From DASSKF01 sp035690725 (lineage in GTDB: Bacteria; Actinomycetota; Actinomycetes; Actinomycetales; Dermatophilaceae), in assembly GCA_035690725.1 (NCBI GenBank), contig DASSKF010000091.1:1-16364 (forward strand): 16,364 nt of DNA, given 5' to 3'. Positions 1 through 6,959 of the stretch are shown piece after piece. A program made the translations under genes and the position numbers. Each line of letters starts with the position of its first letter. The first letter of the stretch is position 1. The notes under the pieces are model-generated. The model was given only the letters and a program-made list of their open reading frames with translations, was not told the DNA's origin and did not search any database.

Positions 1-116
1 GCACCGTTCGCGCCGACGAGGCCGGTCACCCCCTCGCCGATCGACAGGTGCAGGTCGTCGAGGGCGACCACGCGCGGGTAGCGCTTGGTGAGGGCCTCCG
101 CCTCGATGACCGGCAT
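1..116 (-). CDS. ABC transporter ATP-binding protein, N-terminal fragment
   Basis: Only the first 38 codons are inside the window; the gene continues past the left edge. The translation begins MPVIEAEALTKRYPRVVALD and ends in GLVGANG, which is the start of a Walker A loop of an ABC ATPase. The aromatic Tyr at residue 13 sits where the A-loop normally stacks on adenine. In this family the protein hydrolyses ATP at the cytoplasmic face to drive a membrane permease. The substrate cannot be told from this piece. The ATG at 116 is preferred because a TAGGTT box lies exactly 6 nt upstream, giving a leaderless transcript. No permease partner is visible on this side. Confidence 0.85.
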   Translation of the reverse strand, partial: MPVIEAEALTKRYPRVVALDDLHLSIGEGVTGLVGANG

Positions 117-122
117 GGGCAC

Positions 123-128
123 AACCTA
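123..128 (-). promoter_or_regulatory. -10 box of a leaderless promoter for the ABC ATPase
   Basis: On the minus strand TAGGTT is followed by six bases (GTGCCC) and then the ATG at 116. This spacing puts the transcription start at or next to the start codon, and no Shine-Dalgarno is present. No convincing -35 box is seen. The identical box and spacing precede the PLP decarboxylase at 12225-12230. Confidence 0.5.
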
Positions 129-179
129 ACCGGCCCGGGCAGTCCGGATGGGGAGGGTGGCTCCGAACCCCGTGCTGCG

Positions 180-211
180 GGGGCCTCGGTCGAGCAGTCG
201 GGCCGGGCCCC
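180..211 (-). terminator. possible terminator after the sortase gene
   Basis: GGGGCC at 180-185 pairs with GGCCCC at 206-211, giving a 6-bp GC stem with a T-G wobble next to the loop. It lies just beyond the sortase stop codon (218-220) and would end the lipid/sortase operon. The loop is long (about 20 nt) and there is no U-tract, so the call is weak. Confidence 0.3.
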
Positions 212-217
212 TGCCTC

Positions 218-1027
218 CTATCCCTTGGTGACGTGGGTCATCCGGGCGTAGACGACGGTGTTGTCGCGGTAGTGCCCGGTCTCGGGGTTGACGGTGCCTC
301 CGCAGGTGATCAGGCGCAGCTCCGGCCGCTGCGTGTTGCCGTAGACCACCGCGGTGGGAAAGTCGTCCTTGCGGTAGCGCTCGGTCCGGTAGACGGTGAA
401 CGTCACGGTGCGGCCGTCGGCGCGGGTCACCTTGACCGTGTCGCCGGACTGCACGGCACCGAGGTCGAAGAAGACCGACGGGGTGGTGCCCACGCCGTCG
501 ATGTGCCCGAGGATGACCGACGGCCCGTCCTCACCGGGGGTGGGCGAGCCGGTGAACCAGCCGGCCTCGTTGTAGCGCGGTGGGGCCGGGACCTCGATGC
601 TCCCGTCCCGGGTCACTCCCAGCCGCTGCAGCCGCGAGCTCACGTCGATGGACGGTATGACGACCCGCACCGGCCGCGACGCCGGCAGGTCGCGGTGCTG
701 GTCACCCCGGGAGGCCGGACTCTTCGAGGCGGTCGAGTGGTGCGGGGAGGCGCCCGCGTGGCTCGGTGGGTCGCTCGGTGTGGCCGTGGACCTCCCGGCC
801 GGCCCGGGGGTGCTGCTCGCCGACGGCGCGGCCGGAGCAGGCGTCGGCCGGGGCTGCGCCTCCTGCGCGGCGTCGGCCGAGGAGACCAGCTGCGCCTGCG
901 GTGCCGACGTCTGGTGGGTCAGCACCCAGCCGACGAGGGCGGCTCCCAGCACGACCAGGAGGACGCAGGCGACGACCGCCGCCCGGCGGCCGACGCCCCT
1001 GCCTGTCGGATGCGGTCCGGTGCTCAT
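218..1027 (-). CDS. class F sortase
   Basis: The 269-residue product has a short basic N-terminus, one membrane anchor (about residues 15-37), a Pro/Ser/Ala-rich linker (about 40-118) and a sortase beta-barrel domain (about 119-265). The catalytic triad is visible as His175 in LGHIDG, Cys242 in LRLITCGG, and Arg254 in HYRDNTVVYA. This layout is typical of class F sortases of actinobacteria, which are transpeptidases on the outer face of the membrane. The ATG at 1027 overlaps the stop of the upstream DUF1295 gene as ATGA, so it appears to be the last gene of the lipid operon. No LPXTG-type substrate is encoded in the window, so its target is unknown. The fold and triad are secure; the physiological role is not. 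Confidence 0.93.
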   Translation of the reverse strand: MSTGPHPTGRGVGRRAAVVACVLLVVLGAALVGWVLTHQTSAPQAQLVSSADAAQEAQPRPTPAPAAPSASSTPGPAGRSTATPSDPPSHAGASPHHSTASKSPASRGDQHRDLPASRPVRVVIPSIDVSSRLQRLGVTRDGSIEVPAPPRYNEAGWFTGSPTPGEDGPSVILGHIDGVGTTPSVFFDLGAVQSGDTVKVTRADGRTVTFTVYRTERYRKDDFPTAVVYGNTQRPELRLITCGGTVNPETGHYRDNTVVYARMTHVTKG

Positions 1028-1908
1028 GCCCAGGAGTTCGCTCCCGCGCGCGAGAACGGATGGGACATCACCGGGACACGCCGCCGACCTGCATGGATGC
1101 GCCCCTCAGCCGGACCGACGCGAGGCAGGTGGGCGGGGAGGAACGCGCTGGTCCGCGCCCGGTACTCGGCGTAACCCGGTCGGCCCGACATCCGCTGCTC
1201 CAGCAGGCGCACGCCGGTCACCCGGACCAGGAAGTACGTCATCACCACCGGCGACAGCAGGGTCGTCGCGCCCGGCCAGGCGCTGGCCGCCACGACGTAG
1301 GTTCCCCACCACACGCAGGCGTCCCCGAAGTAGTTGGGGTGCCGGCTCCACCCCCACACGCCCCGGTCCATGACGCGGCCGCGGTTGCGCGGATCGGCCT
1401 TGAACGCGCGCAGCTGCGCGTCACCGACCGTCTCGAACGCGAAGCCCACCGCCCAGACGAGGACGCCGAGCGCGAGCACGAGCCGGCTGCCGGGCCCGAC
1501 CGCGGCGCTGACCTGGACCGGCAGGGAAACGAACCAGATCGCCAGGCCCTGGGGCAGGTAGACGCGACGCAGCGCCGCGGCGAACCGGCCACCGGGCGCG
1601 TCGGCGAGCAGCTCGGCATACCGCGGGTCCTCGCCGGCGCCCCGGTTGCGGCGCCACACGTGTCCGGTCAGCCGCAGTCCCCACGTCGCGACGAGGACGA
1701 GCAGCAGCAGCCTCCGGACGAGGTCCCCGTCGCCGGCCAGTGCCGACCACGCGGCGACCAGGACGAAGCCGAGTCCCCAGGCGGCGTCGACCCCGCTGAC
1801 CCGGCCCGACCGGCGGCCACCGACCACGGCGACCGCCATGACGAGCGCGACGACGAGGAGCGAGCCGCCGATCACCACGGCCAGATTCGCGACCACGTGG
1901 TCAGCCAC
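1024..1908 (-). CDS. DUF1295 integral membrane protein (steroid 5-alpha-reductase/ICMT-like)
   Basis: The 294-residue product is very hydrophobic, with several membrane segments (for example within residues 8-30, 40-55, 65-80 and 120-165). The DUF1295 signature is present as GVWGWSRHPNYFGD, followed by RPGYAEYRARTSAFLP near the end. Relatives are NAD(P)H-dependent reductases or methyltransferases acting on lipid substrates inside the membrane. In this operon a role in reducing a methylated or unsaturated acyl intermediate is an inference. The GTG start at 1908 overlaps the stop of the upstream methyltransferase by 8 nt (GTGGCTGA). The open frame continues far upstream but only as a shadow of that gene. 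About 30 residues after the usual FLP end are Arg/Gly-rich and look like an added tail. Confidence 0.88.
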   Translation of the reverse strand: MADHVVANLAVVIGGSLLVVALVMAVAVVGGRRSGRVSGVDAAWGLGFVLVAAWSALAGDGDLVRRLLLLVLVATWGLRLTGHVWRRNRGAGEDPRYAELLADAPGGRFAAALRRVYLPQGLAIWFVSLPVQVSAAVGPGSRLVLALGVLVWAVGFAFETVGDAQLRAFKADPRNRGRVMDRGVWGWSRHPNYFGDACVWWGTYVVAASAWPGATTLLSPVVMTYFLVRVTGVRLLEQRMSGRPGYAEYRARTSAFLPAHLPRVGPAEGRIHAGRRRVPVMSHPFSRAGANSWA

Positions 1909-3154
1909 GCCGCTGCGCGAGGACCTGGTGCACGTCCATCCGGCCCTCGGCGAAGGCCAGCCGCCCGCCTGCCAGGTACAGCCGCCAGACCCGGGCCGAC
2001 TCCTCACCGACGAGGGTGACGACCTCCTGCCACCGGGCGGCGAGGTTGTCCTCCCACGCGCGGATCGTGCGCACGTAGTGCGGGCCCATCGCCACCACCC
2101 CGGAGACCTCCAGGCCCCCGCGCTCGATGAGGTCGACGGTCCGGCCCACCGGTCGCATGTGCATGTCCGGGGCGATGAACGCCTCGATGAAGGGGCCGCC
2201 GCCGGGGTGCCGGCCCCGGCGGGACATCTGCTGCACCAGGACTCGCCCGCCCGGACGCACGTTGTCGTGCAGGGCACGCACGTAGGCGAGGTAGTTGCGT
2301 TCCCCGACGTGCTCGCCCATCTCCAGGGACGCCACCGCGTCGAACGGGCCGCCCGTGACGTCGCGGTAGTCCTGCAGCCGGACCTCGACCCGGTCGGACA
2401 GCCCACGCTCGTCGACCCGGTGTTGCACGAACCGGCGCTGCTCCTCGGCGATGGTCACCCCGGTGACGTGGGCGCCGACATGCTCTGCGGCATGCAGGCT
2501 CAACGAGCCCCAGCCGCATCCGACGTCGAGCAGCCGGCTGCCCGGCCCGATCCCGAGCTTGCGGCAGACCAGGTCCAGCTTGGCCCGCTGGGCCCCGGCC
2601 AGTCCGGACCCAGCGGCGTGCGGTCCGGTGTCCGCGCTGTCGCCGCCGTCGGCCCAGTAGCCGCACGAGTAGGCCATGCTCGGATCGAGGAGCAGCTCGA
2701 ACAGCCGCGTGGACTGGTCGTAGTGGTGGCTGATCGCCTGCCGGTCGCGCCGCAGACTGTGCAGCCGGCCCCGCAGCGCCGCCTGCGTCGCTGGTGGTGG
2801 GGGCCGGCGCCCGAGCGCGCCGACGTCCTTGGCGAGTGCGAGCAGGTCACGCACGGCCGCGGGGTTGCGCAGGGGTGGGCGCAGCCGGCGCGTGGCCATC
2901 TCATGACGCACGTGCGCGAGCGCGTCCGCGAGGTCGCCGCCGACGTCCAGCTCACCGGTCACGTACGCCTGTGCGGCGCCGAGCTCGCCCGGATGCCAGA
3001 GCAACCGGCGCAGGGCGCGCGGGGAGCGCAGGTGCACCTGCGGGGCATCGCCGGGGCCCGCCTCGCTGCCGTCCCATGCGCGGAGCCGCACCGGCACCGG
3101 GCCGCCGAGCAGGGGCGTCAGCGCCGCGGCGACCCGCGGTGCCACGCCGATCAC
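1901..3154 (-). CDS. CFA-synthase-type SAM-dependent methyltransferase (copy 1, Cys-containing)
   Basis: The 417-residue product belongs to the cyclopropane-fatty-acyl-phospholipid synthase family. The SAM-binding motif is LLDVGCGW at residues 208-215. The DPSMAYSCGYW segment keeps the Cys (Cys164) that matches the bicarbonate-binding Cys139 of E. coli Cfa. Glu281 (GEHVG) and Tyr360 (GPHYVRT) match two further active-site residues; the E. coli His266 position appears to be Gln. Such enzymes transfer a methyl group from SAM to the cis double bond of membrane phospholipid acyl chains, giving a cyclopropane ring or a methyl branch. The GTG start at 3154 overlaps the stop of copy 2 as GTGA and has only a weak ribosome site, which suggests coupling. 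Whether the product is a cyclopropane or a methyl branch cannot be decided here. Confidence 0.92.
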   Translation of the reverse strand: MIGVAPRVAAALTPLLGGPVPVRLRAWDGSEAGPGDAPQVHLRSPRALRRLLWHPGELGAAQAYVTGELDVGGDLADALAHVRHEMATRRLRPPLRNPAAVRDLLALAKDVGALGRRPPPPATQAALRGRLHSLRRDRQAISHHYDQSTRLFELLLDPSMAYSCGYWADGGDSADTGPHAAGSGLAGAQRAKLDLVCRKLGIGPGSRLLDVGCGWGSLSLHAAEHVGAHVTGVTIAEEQRRFVQHRVDERGLSDRVEVRLQDYRDVTGGPFDAVASLEMGEHVGERNYLAYVRALHDNVRPGGRVLVQQMSRRGRHPGGGPFIEAFIAPDMHMRPVGRTVDLIERGGLEVSGVVAMGPHYVRTIRAWEDNLAARWQEVVTLVGEESARVWRLYLAGGRLAFAEGRMDVHQVLAQRRG

Positions 3155-4470
3155 CGGTCACCGTCCCGCTCGAGCAGGACCTGCTGGACGTCGAGGTAGC
3201 CCGAGGCGAAGCCGGCCCGCGAGTACTCCAGGTAGAAGTGCCACATCCGCCGGAACACCTCGTCGAAGCCGAGCGCGGCGACCTCCTCGCGCCGCCCGGT
3301 GAAGCGCTCGTCCCACAGCCGCAGCGTCTCGGCGTAGTGGCCGCCGAGCCGGCGCCGGTCGACCACCCGCAGGGCGGTGTGCCGGCCGGCGCTCTCGCGG
3401 ATCGCCTCCGTGGAGGGCAGGAACCCGCCGGGGAAGATGTACTTGTGCACCCACGTGTAGGTGTTGCGCGTGGCGAGCATCCGGTCGTGCGGCATGGTGA
3501 TCGCCTGCAGGGCCACCCGGCCGCCGGGGGCCAGCAGCCGGTCGAGCGCCTCGAAGTAGGTGCGCCAGTACTGGTGGCCGACCGCCTCGATCATCTCGAC
3601 CGACACGATGGCGTCGAACTCGCCCCGGACGTCGCGGTAGTCGCGCAGCTCGACCCGGACCCGGTCACCCTGGCCCGCGGCCGCGACCCGCTCGCGGGTG
3701 AGCGCCTGCTGCTGCTCGGACAGCGTCACGGTGAGCACCGACGCGCCGCGCTCGGCGGCGCGGATCGCGAGCTCGCCCCAGCCGGAGCCGATCTCGAGCA
3801 GCCGCGTCTCCCGGTCGACGCCGGCAAGGTCGAGCAGCCGGTCCGTCTTCCGGCGCTGCGCGGCAGCCAGCTGGGACCAGCTCGGTGGCGCCACCGGGCG
3901 GCTGACCGTCGCGGTGGCGCCCGGCACGCCGTCGGCCGTGGTGTCCTCCTCGAAGAGGGCGCCGGAGTAGCTCATCGTCTCGTCCAGGAACAGCGCGAAC
4001 AGCTCGTTGGACAGGTCGTAGTGCTGCCCGATGTGGTTGCGCGCGTTCGCCGGCGTGTTTCGCTCGGAGCTCGGACGAGCCGGTATGGCGACCCGACGCA
4101 GCCGCTGCCACGGCTCGGGCACCAGCGTGGGCAGCTGGGCGGCGAACCGCGTCAGCAGTCCCGCGAGGTCCGGTGCGTCCCAGTCCCCGGCCATGTAGGA
4201 CTCGCCGAAGCCGATGAGGCCGCTGCGCCCCACCCGCGCGAACAGCTGCTCCGGGCGGTGCAACCGCATCAGCGGCGCCGCATCGCCCTGCGGGCCGGTC
4301 ACCGAGCCGTCCGGGCGGGCGACCCGGACGTCCACGCGCGCCGCGGCATACTCGAACAGCCGGCGCGCGACCACGGTCCGCAGCAACGAGGCGGCGCCCC
4401 GCACGGGGCGCAGGTCGGGCCAGCGGAACAGGTCGACCGGCGGGGGAGTGGGGGCGGTGGCGGTGCTCAA
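3151..4470 (-). CDS. CFA-synthase-type SAM-dependent methyltransferase (copy 2, Cys-lacking)
   Basis: The 439-residue product is a second member of the CFA-synthase family. It has the N-terminal domain with HRPEQLFARVG and ESYMAGDWDAPDL, then the SAM motif LLEIGSGW at residues 224-231, Glu295 (EMIEAVG) and Tyr379 (GGHYAET). Where copy 1 has YSC this one has YSG (Gly170), so the bicarbonate-ligand Cys is missing. From memory, its place next to DUF1365 matches ufaA1 (Rv0447c) of M. tuberculosis, reported to make tuberculostearic acid. The start is TTG at 4470: it overlaps the DUF1365 stop (TTGA) and lies 7 nt after a perfect AGGAGG. The open frame extends upstream to 5172 only as a shadow of DUF1365. 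Methyl-branch formation is more likely than cyclopropanation, but that is inference. Confidence 0.92.
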   Translation of the reverse strand: MSTATAPTPPPVDLFRWPDLRPVRGAASLLRTVVARRLFEYAAARVDVRVARPDGSVTGPQGDAAPLMRLHRPEQLFARVGRSGLIGFGESYMAGDWDAPDLAGLLTRFAAQLPTLVPEPWQRLRRVAIPARPSSERNTPANARNHIGQHYDLSNELFALFLDETMSYSGALFEEDTTADGVPGATATVSRPVAPPSWSQLAAAQRRKTDRLLDLAGVDRETRLLEIGSGWGELAIRAAERGASVLTVTLSEQQQALTRERVAAAGQGDRVRVELRDYRDVRGEFDAIVSVEMIEAVGHQYWRTYFEALDRLLAPGGRVALQAITMPHDRMLATRNTYTWVHKYIFPGGFLPSTEAIRESAGRHTALRVVDRRRLGGHYAETLRLWDERFTGRREEVAALGFDEVFRRMWHFYLEYSRAGFASGYLDVQQVLLERDGDR

Positions 4471-5198
4471 CGGAGCGCCTCCTGGTGGTGGGCGGGGCGG
4501 GGTCGGACGGGCAGCCCGCGCAGCCACAGCCGGATGCCGTGCCAGCGGATCCTGGCGGTGACGGCAAGGGGCTCCAGCGGTCGGCGCAGGGCGAGCCGAA
4601 GGAGCCGTCCGGTCGTGGCCGGACGGCAGTCGCCGACGAGGGACGCGGCGAAGGGCGGCTGGCCGGCACGGTGCAGTACGACGCCGAGGTGGACCCGGTC
4701 GGTCGGCACGGGCAAGGCCAGCTCGTAGCTGCCCTCGACGTCGTTGAACGGGCTGACGTAGAGCGCCTTCTCGGCGTTCGCGTGCCCGTGCTCGTCGGGA
4801 CGGACGACGTAGGCGTGCCGGTCGCCGTAGGTGTTGTGGACCTCGACCACCGCGCAGGCCAGGTCCCCGTCCCGGGCGTGGCACCAGTAGACCGTGATCG
4901 GGTTGAACACGTAGCCGAGGACGCGCGCGCTGGTCAGCATCAGGACCCGGCCCCCGTGCAGCTCGATCCCGTGCCGCCGCAGGAGCGCATCGACGTTGTG
5001 CCGCAGAGGCCGTGCGGGGTCGCCCAGGTGGTCCCGGGACTCGAACCGCGCGAGCGGACCGAGCAGGCCCAGGCGCGGGAGCCGGTCCAGGTCCACCAGC
5101 CAGCTGTAGCTGTGGTGGGCGAAGGCGTGGCGCACCGGCGCGGTCCGCGCGTGGCGGATCGTCGTGCGGCACAGCCGGGCACCGGGGATCCGGCTCAC
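4467..5198 (-). CDS. DUF1365 domain protein
   Basis: The 243-residue product carries the DUF1365 hallmarks in order: an N-terminal RTTIRHARTAPVRHAF followed by YSWLVDLD, then VLGYVFNPITVYWCH, VEVHNTYGDRHAYV and KALYVSPF. The biochemical function of DUF1365 is not established. It almost always travels with an FAD-dependent oxidoreductase and a CFA-type methyltransferase, as here, so it is thought to take part in phospholipid acyl-chain modification. I start it at the GTG at 5198, where similarity begins, 7 nt after the stop of the oxidoreductase; the open frame to 5303 adds 35 low-complexity residues inside that gene. Its stop overlaps the TTG of the next gene. Family identity is secure and the function is open. 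Confidence 0.9.
   Translation of the reverse strand: MSRIPGARLCRTTIRHARTAPVRHAFAHHSYSWLVDLDRLPRLGLLGPLARFESRDHLGDPARPLRHNVDALLRRHGIELHGGRVLMLTSARVLGYVFNPITVYWCHARDGDLACAVVEVHNTYGDRHAYVVRPDEHGHANAEKALYVSPFNDVEGSYELALPVPTDRVHLGVVLHRAGQPPFAASLVGDCRPATTGRLLRLALRRPLEPLAVTARIRWHGIRLWLRGLPVRPRPAHHQEALR
4478..4483 (-). promoter_or_regulatory. Shine-Dalgarno deciding the TTG start of methyltransferase copy 2
   Basis: AGGAGG on the minus strand stands 7 nt before the TTG at 4470, at ideal spacing. It lies inside the 3' end of the DUF1365 gene. It makes the rare TTG far better supported than a GTG further inside the gene. Confidence 0.75.
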
Positions 5199-5205
5199 GA
5201 GGACG

Positions 5206-6552
5206 TCACCGCCTGCTCGCGCCGCAGGGGGCGGCAGCCGTGACGGGCTGGGCGCGCCAGTGCGCGAGGAGGTGCTCGGCCGCCTCGACGCCCGAGCGGG
5301 CACCGTCCTCGTGGAACCCCCAGCCGTGGTACGCCCCGGCGAACGCCACCCGCGGCGTGTTCAGCTGCGGCAGCAGCCGCTGGGCGGCAACGGAGTCCGG
5401 CGTGTAGAGCGGGTGCTCGTACTCCATCGTGTCCAGCACCGTGCGCTGGTCCACCACGTCCTCGGCCCCCAGCGTGACCAGGAAGCGGCGGTCGCTCGCC
5501 GGCAGGCGGTGCAGCCGGGACAGGTCGTAGGTCACCAGGGCCGGGTCACCTTCGGCCCGGTCGGGGCGGCACCAGTAGTTCCACGACGCCCGGGCGGCCG
5601 TGCGGCGTGGCAGCACCGAGGAGTCGGTGTGCAGCTGGGCGACGTTCGGCGTGTAGGCGATCGACCCGAGCACGCGTCGCTGCAGCGGGCTCGGCACGTC
5701 GAGCACCCGCAGCGCCTGGTGCGGGTGGGTGGCGACCACCACGGCGTCGACGTCCGCCCGCCCGCCGTGGTCGTCCGCCACGGTGACGTGGTCGGCGAGC
5801 TCGCGCACGGAGACCACGCGGCGTCCGGTGTGCACCCTATCCAGGCCGGCCGCGACCCGCTCGACGTAGCGGGCCGAGCCGCCGACGACTGTGCGCCACG
5901 TCGGCGACCCGAAGACCGTGAGCATCCCGTGGTGGTCGAGGAACTCGAACAGGTAGCGCGCGGGGTAGTCCAGCGCCGACCCGGGCTCGCAGGACCAGAC
6001 CGCGGAGACCAGCGGCCGCAGGAAGTGGTCGCCGAAGAAGGGCGTGAAGCCGCCGTCGTCCACGAACTCGCGCAGCGTCGTGTCCGGCTCGCCGGCCCCG
6101 GCCGCGTCGGCGAGCAGCGCCCGTGCTCGCCGGTGGAAGCGGCGGACCTCTCCCAGCATGCGCAGGTACCGCGGCCGGCCCAGGTGGGCAGCCGAGGGGA
6201 ACAGGCCGCGTATGCCGCGCGCCCCGGCATACTCCAGCCCCACCTCGTCCGCGCGCACCGACATGCTCATGTCGGTCTCCTGCGTGGGCACCGCGAGCTC
6301 CTCGAACAGGCGGCACAGGGTGGGGTAGGTGCGGTCGTTGTGCACGATGAACCCGGTGTCGACCGCGATGCGGCGGCCGGCGTCGGTCACCAGGTGGGTG
6401 TCGGCGTGGCCGCCGAGCCGTTGGTCCGCCTCGAACAGCGTGACGTGCGCGTGCCGGGCCAGGCGGTGGGCCGCGCTGAGCCCGGCGATGCCGCTGCCGA
6501 CGACCGCCACGCTGGCTCGTGGCTCGTTGGAGCCCGGGGCTCGGTGCACCAT
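5206..6552 (-). CDS. FAD-dependent amine-oxidase-like oxidoreductase, first gene of the lipid operon
   Basis: The 448-residue product starts with a Rossmann FAD-binding motif (VAVVGSGIAGLSAAHRLA, glycines 19, 21 and 24; acidic end of strand 2 at Glu41), followed by GGHADTH. A C-terminal FAD-contact segment is seen as PRVAFAGAYHGWGFHEDG. This is the NAD(P)-binding/FAD amine-oxidase family found beside DUF1365 and CFA-type methyltransferases; Rv0449c is the M. tuberculosis counterpart as I recall. In bacterial furan-fatty-acid synthesis an acyl-chain desaturase (UfaD) acts after methylation, and this protein could play such a redox role. The ATG at 6552 has GGGAGG 3 nt upstream; a GTG at 6549 would give better spacing and cannot be excluded. 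A longer frame to 6618 lacks similarity. The gene opens the operon and is divergent from the YrhK gene. Confidence 0.9.
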   Translation of the reverse strand: MVHRAPGSNEPRASVAVVGSGIAGLSAAHRLARHAHVTLFEADQRLGGHADTHLVTDAGRRIAVDTGFIVHNDRTYPTLCRLFEELAVPTQETDMSMSVRADEVGLEYAGARGIRGLFPSAAHLGRPRYLRMLGEVRRFHRRARALLADAAGAGEPDTTLREFVDDGGFTPFFGDHFLRPLVSAVWSCEPGSALDYPARYLFEFLDHHGMLTVFGSPTWRTVVGGSARYVERVAAGLDRVHTGRRVVSVRELADHVTVADDHGGRADVDAVVVATHPHQALRVLDVPSPLQRRVLGSIAYTPNVAQLHTDSSVLPRRTAARASWNYWCRPDRAEGDPALVTYDLSRLHRLPASDRRFLVTLGAEDVVDQRTVLDTMEYEHPLYTPDSVAAQRLLPQLNTPRVAFAGAYHGWGFHEDGARSGVEAAEHLLAHWRAQPVTAAAPCGASRR

Positions 6553-6617
6553 CGTCCTCCCGTCGGTGGCTGGGGTCGCCCAGTGCTTCGGAGCCGGCGC
6601 GCCCGGCGGATGGGCCA

Positions 6618-6647
6618 CCGTCCCGGCGGCCCCCCCCGACGGGACGG
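6618..6647. promoter_or_regulatory. inverted repeat in the divergent promoter region
   Basis: CCGTCCCG at 6618-6625 is exactly complementary to CGGGACGG at 6640-6647, with a 14-nt spacer that contains a run of eight C (6630-6637). It lies between the divergent FAD oxidoreductase and YrhK genes, just upstream of the proposed YrhK -10 box. It is a good candidate operator shared by both directions; no regulator gene is adjacent. Confidence 0.4.
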
Positions 6648-6659
6648 ACGGACACCTTC

Positions 6660-6665
6660 TACGCT
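6660..6665 (+). promoter_or_regulatory. -10 box of a leaderless promoter for the YrhK gene
   Basis: TACGCT is followed by exactly 6 nt (GGCGGA) and the ATG at 6672. This fits leaderless transcription as seen for other genes in the window. No clear -35 box is visible. Confidence 0.4.
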
Positions 6666-6671
6666 GGCGGA

Positions 6672-6959
6672 ATGAGCCGAAGCAGCGACGACCCGGACCT
6701 CGACATCGTAGTCGGCCACGACGAACTCGTCCTCCGGCAGCGCTACGAGGTCCTCTCGATCGCCAACGACGTGCTGATCGGCGTGTGGTTTCTGATCGGC
6801 AGTTTCCTGTTCTTCCGGGAGTCCACCGCGACCGCGGGCACCTGGCTGTTCGTCGTGGGCAGCGCGCAGCTGCTGGTCCGCCCGATGATCCGGCTCAGCC
6901 GGCGGGTGCACCTCGTGCGCGCCGGGGGCACCTCCACCGGACACTCCCAAGACTTCTGA
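6672..6959 (+). CDS. YrhK domain membrane protein
   Basis: The 95-residue product matches the YrhK domain: LRQRYEVLSIANDVLIGVWFLIGSF contains the conserved start, followed by FFRESTATAGTWLFVVGSAQLLVRPMIRL. Two hydrophobic helices (about residues 30-50 and 57-75) predict a small inner-membrane protein. The function of YrhK proteins is unknown. The ATG at 6672 is chosen over upstream in-frame starts because similarity begins shortly after it and a TACGCT box lies 6 nt before it. Its stop TGA (6957-6959) overlaps the ATG of the following oxidoreductase by one base, so the two are co-transcribed. It is divergent from the lipid operon. Confidence 0.85.
   Translation: MSRSSDDPDLDIVVGHDELVLRQRYEVLSIANDVLIGVWFLIGSFLFFRESTATAGTWLFVVGSAQLLVRPMIRLSRRVHLVRAGGTSTGHSQDF

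Noticed and set aside
2794..4728. Long plus-strand open frames opposite the methyltransferase genes (also 1646-3199 and 766-2019)
   Set aside because: Low-complexity Arg/Pro/Gly-rich translations with no family motif, fully covered by clear genes on the other strand.
4471..5172. Upstream extension of methyltransferase copy 2 to 5172
   Set aside because: Overlaps DUF1365 completely in another frame and shows no similarity; the AGGAGG-supported TTG at 4470 is the better start.
6630..6637. C8 homopolymer as a phase-variation switch of a coding frame
   Set aside because: It lies in a non-coding spacer, so it cannot switch a reading frame; any effect would be through promoter spacing only.
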